A stretch of DNA of 49,777 nt, taken from assembly GCA_900755005.1 (NCBI GenBank), contig CAAEEX010000082.1:1-49777 (forward strand). The letters run 5' to 3'. Shown one piece after another: positions 40,665 to 47,664 of this stretch; within the stretch, counting starts at the first letter, position 1; each line of letters starts with the position of its first letter. The notes beneath the pieces are model-generated. The model made no database searches and was not told where the DNA came from. It worked only from the letters and a program-made list of their open reading frames with translations. This DNA is from an uncultured Collinsella sp. (GTDB taxonomy: Bacteria; Actinomycetota; Coriobacteriia; Coriobacteriales; Coriobacteriaceae). Both the position numbers and the translations under genes were made by a program.

Positions 40665-41170
40665 GTGCGAAGAAGCCGCCCCGCCTCGCAGGACTGGGGC
40701 GTCGCAAGAAACTCGTCGTTGTCTGTCTGGCTATCGTCTGCGCCCTCATCGCCGTAGGGCTATACGCCTGGCAGTCGCAGCCCGTGCCCGAAGCGGGCGC
40801 CTCAGTCACGACGGCAGAGGGTAAATCGCGACAAGAAATCCAAGATGAGCTCGATGCCATCGTCCGCGACAACATGATGACGATTTCGGTCACGCCGGTC
40901 GCTCAGCTACAGGAGGACGGCAAGCTGCGCGTCAACGTGCAAAACGTCCAAGACAATAAATTTCCCCAGCGATTCCGCGTCATCCAAAACGACGAGACCA
41001 TGTACGAATCCGGTGTGGTCGAGACCGGCAAGACAATCGAGACGTGCCCCGCCGGCGACATCAAAGAAGGCGAGGCATACATCGAGATCCAGGCACTCGA
41101 TGCCAAGACCCTCGACAGCCACGGCAATCCGACACGTGTCAAGGTACGGGTTGAGCAAGCCGAGAACTAG
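40661..41170 (+). CDS. membrane-anchored extracytoplasmic protein, unknown function
   Basis: 169 residues. A basic N-terminus (KKPPRLAGLGRRKK) is followed by one hydrophobic segment at about 18-37, and then an exported domain. No cleavage site is obvious, so it is probably a type II membrane anchor. The exported part has a linker rich in small and charged residues, then a beta-rich domain with PVAQLQEDGKLRVNVQNV and ends VKVRVEQAEN. It resembles accessory proteins of Gram-positive surface-protein loci in layout only. It is translationally coupled to the gene before it. Confidence 0.7.
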   Translation: MSAKKPPRLAGLGRRKKLVVVCLAIVCALIAVGLYAWQSQPVPEAGASVTTAEGKSRQEIQDELDAIVRDNMMTISVTPVAQLQEDGKLRVNVQNVQDNKFPQRFRVIQNDETMYESGVVETGKTIETCPAGDIKEGEAYIEIQALDAKTLDSHGNPTRVKVRVEQAEN

Positions 41171-41260
41171 CTTTTTCGGCCGACGCGGCACCGCACGCAA
41201 TTCACCAGCATTCGTCCAATCATCGCGGGGACGGCCCGCGGCGAATAGAAAGGAACGACC

Positions 41261-41860
41261 ATGGACATCACCAGGAACATGAACGGAGCCAGAGCGCTCG
41301 TCGTGGGCGCAGGGCTCGCGCTCGCGCTCGCAATGGGCGCCGCCCCGACGCCAGCTCTGGCAGCCGGGCGCGTTGGAACCACGAAAGTAATGGTCAGGAC
41401 CGAGATCGACAACGTAGAGTTCAAAGTTCCGACGGTTATTCCCTTCGTCGCCAAGGCCGACGGCACGCTTCAGGGCCCCTCAGAAGACGCGACCACCATC
41501 GACAATCATTCGGCCTACGGCATCCATGTCACCAACATGAAGATCGACGCCATGAACACCTGGACCATTGCCGCCGACGCCAAGGCCGGAACCGCGCAGA
41601 ATTCCATCGACTTTAAGGTCGGCCCCGACGGCGCACTCCAGAACGCCAGCGCCGCAATGCAGGAGACGGGCCTCGATCTTTCCAAGAATGCAGCCTTCGA
41701 CATGGGCTACCAGGGCATTGCCGGCGGCACGGACAAAATTAAGCTCAAGACAAGCGGAAACGTCGCCCGCGTCACGCGCGACATCTTCCGCGTAACCGGC
41801 GAAGGCGATCAAGTTGCAACGATCACCTGGACGGTCGAGCCCGGTGCGCACACGGCATAA
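41261..41860 (+). CDS. secreted protein, candidate surface structural subunit
   Basis: 199 residues. A cleavable signal peptide of about 34 residues ends in ALA-AG. The mature part is beta-rich, Ala/Thr/Asp-rich and without Cys: VGTTKVMVRTEIDNVEFKVPT, then HVTNMKIDAMNTWTIAADAKAG across about residues 85-110, and a final ITWTVEPGAHTA. The pattern of a small secreted beta protein ending in ITWTV is reminiscent of pilin-like or WxL-type domains. No sorting signal is present. GAAAGGAACG precedes the ATG. Confidence 0.7.
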   Translation: MDITRNMNGARALVVGAGLALALAMGAAPTPALAAGRVGTTKVMVRTEIDNVEFKVPTVIPFVAKADGTLQGPSEDATTIDNHSAYGIHVTNMKIDAMNTWTIAADAKAGTAQNSIDFKVGPDGALQNASAAMQETGLDLSKNAAFDMGYQGIAGGTDKIKLKTSGNVARVTRDIFRVTGEGDQVATITWTVEPGAHTA

Positions 41861-42125
41861 GGCCGTCGCCCTGGCCACCGCCGTCAGTATCCTAGCGTTT
41901 GGGCCAGCCATGGCCTTTGCCCAGCAAGAACAGGCGCAGGCCGCCACGCAGGTGACGGTCGACCTCTCGGAGCTCGACCGCGGCAACTGCAAGGAACCGT
42001 TGGCACAGACAGACGACAGACGATGGCTCTTGGCAGCAGGCGCCACGGCAGCAGGCGCGGGAACCGCCGGCCTCGGTCTGCACATCAAACGCAGCCAGAA
42101 ACGAAACACGGACAGGCCGCACTAA
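41844..42125 (+). CDS. small cell-wall-anchored protein with a non-canonical sortase-like signal
   Basis: From the GTG at 41844, a 93-residue product has a signal peptide (basic RTRHK, hydrophobic core, cleavage near AFA-QQ). A short mature region (VTVDLSELDRGNC) follows, then LAQTDD at 53-58, a 19-residue hydrophobic stretch and a basic tail (HIKRSQKR). This is the layout of a sortase substrate with LPxTG changed to LAQTD. The gene overlaps the end of the preceding one by 17 nt in another frame. A TTG start at 41814 is also open but would place extra residues before the signal. Confidence 0.6.
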   Translation: MRTRHKAVALATAVSILAFGPAMAFAQQEQAQAATQVTVDLSELDRGNCKEPLAQTDDRRWLLAAGATAAGAGTAGLGLHIKRSQKRNTDRPH

Positions 42126-42143
42126 ATTAGCTAAGGAGACCCC

Positions 42144-43574
42144 ATGGCATCGAAGAACCTTTTGCCCGTCGTCGCACTCTGCGGCGCGCTCGCAACCGGA
42201 ACGCCTGTCGCCGCTTGGGCGACTCCCGTCATGGCAGACTCCTTACCAGCAGCCCTAAGCTCCGCACCAAATCCGTCGAGCGCCATTGCGTGCAAGCGTT
42301 TTTCGTTCGCACAGGCCGCAATCTCAACCTCGGGATGCCTTCGTCGTAATACGGACGGCTCGATAGTCGTTGATATCAATCGTTCGAACAAGGCAAACGG
42401 CTCCCAGGCGGGGTGCGCCGTCTGCACGTGGCGCTCGATTGTGCTCGATGCAGATGGCGATCCGTGCGATTTGGGGTTGCGCATCGATATCGCTTCGGTC
42501 GATGACTCGGCGAACGGAGCGAAGGTCGCCTTCGACGGTGCGTTTTTCGAGAAAGGAGGCGGTATATGTCTGGGCTGCGCCGCCGCGAATGCAGACGATG
42601 TGCAGCCCACCCTCTCATTCACGGCATCGCTGCGGCTGACCAAGGCGGGCACCGATGCCATCGCGGCGGGAGAAGCATCCCTGCTGTTCTACGCCGCCAG
42701 CACCGAAGACACAGACATTCATTTCGAGAAGCCGGCCGGATCGCTCAGCCTTACGCGCGGGACGGAGGCAGGCCCTATTGCGATCGATACCCACACGCTA
42801 GGCAGGCAACGCATTCTTGCCGACCCGGCGCTTCTCGAGATGGAGTGGAACGGATCCGGAGCCGTCGGGATTGTCCCCTCCGCGCTTGACGCCAAGACGC
42901 TCCCCTCAAACGACGAACCCATCAACGCAACCATACAAGAAGAGAGCACGGGCAAAGAAGCAGGTGCGGGCGACACGCCGTCGCCGACAAACAGCGTCCC
43001 AGCTTCTTTCGAAGCACCGAATGAGCCCGCTACCGGTCCAAACGATCCCGAGCTCGCGGACAGTCTGGGGCTTGCTGATCCTCAGGAGATCGATGAAGGT
43101 AACTGCTGCGTGCTTGCCGCCCTCGACCACACAGAGGTCATCGATGCTGCAAACATCGAAGTTGCCGCCGCCAATCAGCCCGTCCGCAAGTCGGCCATCA
43201 TCGCATTTCCCGAATCCATCGAAGTCGTCTTTTTGCCATCGGGCGAGGTCGTGGCCCCAACACTGCTCACCTTGTTGGGCGCCAAGAATACTCGAAACGA
43301 AATTAAAAAGGTCACGGTTGTCGACCCTGCAACCACCGCTAAACTGCGTCTATACGCCGTTGCCCCAGACGGAGGCAAGACCTTGGAATTCGATGGCGAC
43401 ACACTTCTAGCCTGGCGCCGTCTGGACATTATGCAAGACGTCTCGTATCAGATCGAACTCGAAGGGTTTGATCGTGCCCGCGATGCCAATATCATCGCCG
43501 CGGCTATTGAATCCCCACAGCGGCTTATGACACTGCGCTTTGACTACTATCCCTATGTCCCGACAACCACCTGA
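42144..43574 (+). CDS. large secreted protein, unknown function
   Basis: 476 residues with a signal peptide (KNLLPVVALCGALATG, with a likely cleavage near ATPVMA). The N-terminal half is Cys-containing and beta-rich (CKRFSF, SGCLRR, GCAVCTWRSIVLDADGDPCD, GGICLGCAAA). A Ser/Thr/Pro/Glu-rich linker runs from about 265 to 315, and a C-terminal beta domain follows (KSAIIAFPESIEVVFLPSGEVV). It ends YVPTTT with no sorting signal. AAGGAG precedes the ATG. As the largest and last gene of the operon it could be an adhesin or tip protein, but that is inference. Confidence 0.7.
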   Translation: MASKNLLPVVALCGALATGTPVAAWATPVMADSLPAALSSAPNPSSAIACKRFSFAQAAISTSGCLRRNTDGSIVVDINRSNKANGSQAGCAVCTWRSIVLDADGDPCDLGLRIDIASVDDSANGAKVAFDGAFFEKGGGICLGCAAANADDVQPTLSFTASLRLTKAGTDAIAAGEASLLFYAASTEDTDIHFEKPAGSLSLTRGTEAGPIAIDTHTLGRQRILADPALLEMEWNGSGAVGIVPSALDAKTLPSNDEPINATIQEESTGKEAGAGDTPSPTNSVPASFEAPNEPATGPNDPELADSLGLADPQEIDEGNCCVLAALDHTEVIDAANIEVAAANQPVRKSAIIAFPESIEVVFLPSGEVVAPTLLTLLGAKNTRNEIKKVTVVDPATTAKLRLYAVAPDGGKTLEFDGDTLLAWRRLDIMQDVSYQIELEGFDRARDANIIAAAIESPQRLMTLRFDYYPYVPTTT

Positions 43575-43597
43575 GGCTTAAATGCTGCGCATCATTC

Positions 43598-43662
43598 CTA
43601 ATACCACTTATATAACGTATTAGATGAGTCGCGATGTGCCTCGCATTTCGTTCTGCTACGAT
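43598..43662 (+). promoter_or_regulatory. inverted repeat and extended -10 before the DUF554 gene
   Basis: CTAATAC (43598-43604) and GTATTAG (43617-43623) form a 7-bp dyad, 21 nt after the surface operon. Downstream, TGCTACGAT (43654-43662) is an extended -10 element 31 nt before the DUF554 start. The -35 is poor. Confidence 0.35.
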
Positions 43663-43692
43663 TGCCACGTTGGCATCAATACAGGGGGGCTC

Positions 43693-44409
43693 ATGCCGGG
43701 CTTGGGAACAATCATCAACGTTGCGCTTTTAGTTGCGGGCGGTCTTTTGGGATTAGCGGGCGGCCGCTTCATTACACCGCGCATCCAAGACACGCTCATG
43801 AAAGCATCGGGGCTGTGCGTCCTGTTTATCGGCCTGGGCGGCACCATGCAAAAGATGCTCATCATCGATGGAAAGGCGCTAGCGACCACCGGTACCACCA
43901 TGCTCATCGTCTCATTTGCGCTCGGTTCGCTCATCGGCGAGGCCATCAACTTGGAGGCCGCCATCGAGAACCTTGGCGAATGGCTCAAGCGCAAGACTGG
44001 CAGTGAGGGCGATAACGAGTTCACCAACGCTTTTGTCTCGACTTCACTCACCGTGTGCATCGGCGCCATGGCCATTGTGGGATCGATCCAGGACGGCCTG
44101 CTCGGCGACTGGTCAACGCTTGCCCTCAAGGGCGCACTGGACTGCATCATCGTCTGCACCATGACGGCCTCGCTTGGCCGCGGCTGCATCTTCTCCGCCC
44201 TGCCCGTCGCCGTGTTCCAGGGGACGATCACGTTGTTTGCCGGCGCGCTCTCCCCCATCATGACCACAGCAGCCCTCAACAGCCTTTCGCTCGTAGGCTC
44301 CATGCTCATCTTCTGCGTCGGCGTCAACCTCATCCGTCCTCAGACCTTCCGCACGGCCAATATGCTTCCCTCCGTCGTCATCGCCGTCATATACGCCCTC
44401 CTGTTCTAA
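43693..44409 (+). CDS. DUF554 family membrane protein
   Basis: A 238-residue membrane protein with six to seven hydrophobic segments, of the YdfK/DUF554 family. It has MPGLGTIINVALLVAGGLLG at the start, then FALGSLIGEAINLE, and FVSTSLTVCIGAMAIVGSIQDGL, which is the most conserved family block. The function is not established, although transport has been suggested for the family. GGGGGG stands 3-4 nt before the ATG at 43693. The frame extends upstream to 43624 without an SD. Confidence 0.88.
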   Translation: MPGLGTIINVALLVAGGLLGLAGGRFITPRIQDTLMKASGLCVLFIGLGGTMQKMLIIDGKALATTGTTMLIVSFALGSLIGEAINLEAAIENLGEWLKRKTGSEGDNEFTNAFVSTSLTVCIGAMAIVGSIQDGLLGDWSTLALKGALDCIIVCTMTASLGRGCIFSALPVAVFQGTITLFAGALSPIMTTAALNSLSLVGSMLIFCVGVNLIRPQTFRTANMLPSVVIAVIYALLF

Positions 44410-44451
44410 ATCTATCAACGCAGCGGTATCTCGAACATCTGTTTGATGCTG

Positions 44452-44460
44452 TGCTATGAT
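44452..44460 (+). promoter_or_regulatory. extended -10 promoter of the TerB-BrxD-BrxHI operon
   Basis: TGCTATGAT at 44452-44460 is a TGnTATAAT-type extended -10 element, 36 nt before the GTG start of the TerB gene. No good -35 is seen, which extended -10 promoters tolerate. Confidence 0.4.
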
Positions 44461-44496
44461 ATGAGGTCACCGTAGCTGCGTTCGAGAGGAGGAGCG

Positions 44497-46251
44497 GTGG
44501 CCGACCAGGACATCAAGATGCTCATCGAGCGCATTATGGCCGAGGCCCGGACCCATCAGTCCGCCCGCTTCTCAAACGAAACCTACGCAGACGAGCCGAT
44601 TCTCAAAACCGGCCGACAGATGCAGAATTTCCTCCCCGACCAGTACCGTAAAATGCGCGAGATATCGCGCTGGCAGGATGACCCCAAGGGCGGTGCGGGC
44701 CGCTGGCTTTCGGAAGCCGAGCTTTTTTACCGCCAGGGCCTGCTGATGGCCGACTTTGAGGACGACTGTCCCTACAACGGCACCTTTAAGTCGTACTTTC
44801 CCACCTACAACGCCATGAGCGACCGGCAACTGCGCGGCTACTTTACCTGGCGTGCCCAAGTGCGCCGCGGAACCGTCGAGGAAACGTCTACGTCCTTTGC
44901 CTTTCTGTATCTCTATGAGCTGATCTGCGGCATTGGCGTAGATAATCCACTCGATGGTTTTAACAAGATCAAGGCTTTTTGGGATGTCTATCGCGCCTTC
45001 GAGCCCGGCATCGACCGGTTTGCGCGCGTGTGGCTGCAAGATTACGCCGTGTTCCACGGGCTCGACCCCAAGCTGCTTCGCGACTCTAAAACCGTCATGT
45101 TCGATAACGCCCTTATCGAACTGCGGCGCGCGGCACGAGACCTTGTACCGGCACCGTCCGGCCAGACCCCTAAGCGTCGCAAAACCTCCGAGCCCACGCT
45201 CCCCCTTCCGCCCGATGAGGTGCGCGAGGAGCGACTCATGGCCGCCATCAACGCCCTCTCCACGTACAACCTAAGTAGCTCGCGGCTCGACCGCAGCCAC
45301 CACCGTGATCTGCGCCACGTGGCGTGCGCCGTGTATGTCCGCATGGCGCGCTACTATGACACGCACCGAAAGACCGGCATCGTGGCAAGTTTATTTGGGG
45401 AGGAGACGGCCATGCCCTACACCATGTTTGCCTCGGCCGTATTCTTTGCGCCCGAGCGCCACGAGGACTGCGAATACCGTCTGGACCCCATCCATATCTA
45501 CCGTTGCCAAAACGGCTTTTGGGAATGCATGCGTATCCACGGTAGTAGGCAAAAGAGCAGCAAACTTGGCGAGATGATGCGCGCCTGCGACCAACGCCTG
45601 CGCCTGGCGCTGGACCCTGCCCATCCCCTTAAGGAAGAAAAGGTCCCCAAATATCTGGCCAAGATTATCGATGACGAGATTGTGGCATGGCTTTCGTGGG
45701 ACGCCGCACACCAGCCCGTCAAGATCGATATCGATCTGAGTCAGCTGGGGCATATTCGGAGCGCCGCCGCACAAACGCGCGAGGCGCTTTTGATTGACGA
45801 GGAACGCGAGGACGGCGCGTCCGCAGAAGCCGAGGCAGCGGACTCAGGGCAACCGGAAGCCGAGCCCGTAGCCGACGCGATGGTCGAGGCGGTCGCGGCG
45901 GCTGCAGGGCAGGACGAGTCCGACGAGCCGACCATATCCACCGAACAGTTTGGTGTCGTGGCACCGCTTCTCGCGCCGACGCCCGCGTTCGCAGCTGCTA
46001 CGCCCGCTGACGCCACAAACGAACTCGCGCCCGCCGCAGACGCCTATCTCCGCGCGCTGCTCGAGCACAACGCAGTACAGGCGGAATCGGCGGTAGTGCA
46101 ATCGGAGCAGAGCGAGGACATGCTCGTCGATACCATCAACGAGGCGCTCTTTGACCTGGTGGGCGACACCGTAATTGAATTTAGCGCAGCAGGGCCGCAG
46201 ATTATCGAGGACTACGAAGCAGACGTGAGAGGATACCTAGACCATGAGTGA
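44497..46251 (+). CDS. TerB-N/TerB-C domain protein
   Basis: A 584-residue soluble protein. Residues about 55-270 match the TerB-N type domain: ISRWQDDPKGGAGRWLSEAELFYRQG across 56-81, then FKSYFPTYNAMSDRQLRGYF, TWRAQVRRG and FAFLYLYELICGIG. The centre (about 245-420) is helical and charged. An Ala/Glu-rich, low-complexity linker runs from about 430 to 520. The last 60 residues (MLVDTINEALFDLVGDTVIE, then IIEDYEADVRGYL) match the TerB-C type end. TerB-related domains are linked to tellurite and phage stress-response systems. The first gene of a three-gene operon, it starts at GTG after GAGGAGGAG and overlaps brxD by 8 nt. Confidence 0.8.
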   Translation: MADQDIKMLIERIMAEARTHQSARFSNETYADEPILKTGRQMQNFLPDQYRKMREISRWQDDPKGGAGRWLSEAELFYRQGLLMADFEDDCPYNGTFKSYFPTYNAMSDRQLRGYFTWRAQVRRGTVEETSTSFAFLYLYELICGIGVDNPLDGFNKIKAFWDVYRAFEPGIDRFARVWLQDYAVFHGLDPKLLRDSKTVMFDNALIELRRAARDLVPAPSGQTPKRRKTSEPTLPLPPDEVREERLMAAINALSTYNLSSSRLDRSHHRDLRHVACAVYVRMARYYDTHRKTGIVASLFGEETAMPYTMFASAVFFAPERHEDCEYRLDPIHIYRCQNGFWECMRIHGSRQKSSKLGEMMRACDQRLRLALDPAHPLKEEKVPKYLAKIIDDEIVAWLSWDAAHQPVKIDIDLSQLGHIRSAAAQTREALLIDEEREDGASAEAEAADSGQPEAEPVADAMVEAVAAAAGQDESDEPTISTEQFGVVAPLLAPTPAFAAATPADATNELAPAADAYLRALLEHNAVQAESAVVQSEQSEDMLVDTINEALFDLVGDTVIEFSAAGPQIIEDYEADVRGYLDHE

Positions 46252-47548
46252 TACCGCATCCGTAGCACCTCGCGTGCCCAAGCGCGTCGCTGCCGTCATT
46301 CTCAACTCGCTCAAGGGCGGCGTGGTCCCGCGCATCGGCCTTCCTTACATCACCGTAGGGCGCGAGGTCGAGATCCGCGCCCTGCTCACCGATCTGAGTC
46401 TCATCGCCGACGGTGGCGCGAGCTTCCGCTTTCTGGTCGGTCGTTACGGCGCCGGCAAGAGCTTTTTGCTCCAGACTATCCGCACGCACGCCATGGGCGA
46501 GGGATTCGTCGTCGCTGATGCCGACCTGTCGCCCGAGCGCCGCCTGCAGGGCGGTCAGGGACAGGGCCTTGCCACCTACCGCGAGCTCATCCGCAATATA
46601 TCGACCAAGACGCGCCCCGAGGGCGGTGCGCTCAACCTTATTCTGGATCGCTGGGTCGCCTCGTGTGCCGACGTCGACGAGTCGGTCGTCAATGCCCAAC
46701 TGGCCCCGCTCGAGGAGATGGTCCACGGCTTCGACTTCACCCGCATGCTCCGCCGCTATCGCATGGCCGCATCCGGGGGCGACGAAGAGGCCATGAGCCG
46801 CGTGACCAAATGGATCCGCGGCGAATACCGCACCAAGAGCGAGGCACGCGCCGAGCTGGGCTCCTCGACCATCATCAGCGATGACGACTGGTACGACTAC
46901 GTTAAGCTCATTGCGCGCTTTTTGGTCTGCAGCGGCTACAAGGGCATGCTGGTGCTCATCGACGAACTCGTGAATCTGTATAAGATTCCCAATGCCATCA
47001 CGCGCCAGTACAACTACGAGAAGATCCTGACCATGTACAACGACACACTTCAGGGCAAGGCACAGTACCTGGGCATGATCATGGGCGGCACGCCAACCTC
47101 CATCGAAGACCGCCGCCGCGGCGTGTTCTCCTACGAGGCTCTGCGCAGCCGACTCGCTCAGGGTCGCTTTGCGCGCGAGGACCTTAAGGACATGCTCGCG
47201 CCCATCATCCGCCTGCAGCCGCTCACCTACGAGGAGCTACTGGTGCTCATCGAAAAACTCATGCAAATTCACGCCGGCTACTTTGGCTGGACGCCCACGC
47301 TTGCCGAAAACGACTTGGTGGACTTTCTCAAGATTGAGTTCGGCCGCGTGGGAACCGATACGCACTTGACGCCGCGTGAGGTTATCCGTGACTTTATCGA
47401 GCTGCTCGATATCCTGTGTCAGAACCCCGATGCAAATGTGGCCGAGCTGCTGCAAAGCGTCGGCGGCGACGCGCTGGCGCCGGCAGCCGCAACAGGCGAC
47501 ACCGGCACCGCAGGCGGCGACCGCAACTTCGCCGAGTTCACCATCTAA
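46244..47548 (+). CDS. brxD: BrxD-like P-loop ATPase (DUF2791)
   Basis: 434 residues. Walker A is GRYGAGKSF at about 66, followed by VADADLSPERRLQGGQGQGLATY over about residues 88-110, a block typical of the BREX system ATP-binding protein BrxD. Walker B is LVLIDELVNLYK at about 241. Further blocks are IMGGTPTSIEDRRRGVFSYEALRSRL (about 283-308) and LQPLTYEELLVLI. The C-terminal tail (AAATGDTGTAGGD) is flexible. BrxD occurs in type 2 BREX next to the helicase BrxHI, which is also the order here. The start overlaps the TerB gene (ATGAGTGA), so translation is coupled. Confidence 0.88.
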   Translation: MSDTASVAPRVPKRVAAVILNSLKGGVVPRIGLPYITVGREVEIRALLTDLSLIADGGASFRFLVGRYGAGKSFLLQTIRTHAMGEGFVVADADLSPERRLQGGQGQGLATYRELIRNISTKTRPEGGALNLILDRWVASCADVDESVVNAQLAPLEEMVHGFDFTRMLRRYRMAASGGDEEAMSRVTKWIRGEYRTKSEARAELGSSTIISDDDWYDYVKLIARFLVCSGYKGMLVLIDELVNLYKIPNAITRQYNYEKILTMYNDTLQGKAQYLGMIMGGTPTSIEDRRRGVFSYEALRSRLAQGRFAREDLKDMLAPIIRLQPLTYEELLVLIEKLMQIHAGYFGWTPTLAENDLVDFLKIEFGRVGTDTHLTPREVIRDFIELLDILCQNPDANVAELLQSVGGDALAPAAATGDTGTAGGDRNFAEFTI

Positions 47549-47550
47549 CC

Positions 47551-47664
47551 TACCAAAAAGGGACAGGTTTATTTTGGCAGGTTTTATCTGGGCAAACGTT
47601 GAAGCAGTAATGCAGCAAGCCGTTGCCAGCCGCGTTGAGAGATTCGTTGTTGAAAGGAGGCCCC
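47551..47664 (+). repeat. 116-nt spacer with an intergenic repeat inside the operon
   Basis: The gap between brxD and the helicase begins CCAAAAAGGGACAGG, followed by TTTATTTTGG and a second AGGTTTTAT. CCAAAA and TTTTGG can pair around a GGGACAGG loop. The GGGAC-rich motif recalls the hairpins at 19752-19771 and 14245-14347. It probably is an inserted short repeat rather than a terminator, since no hairpin plus U-tract is present. AAAGGAGG at 47653-47660 is the SD of the helicase. Confidence 0.4.
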
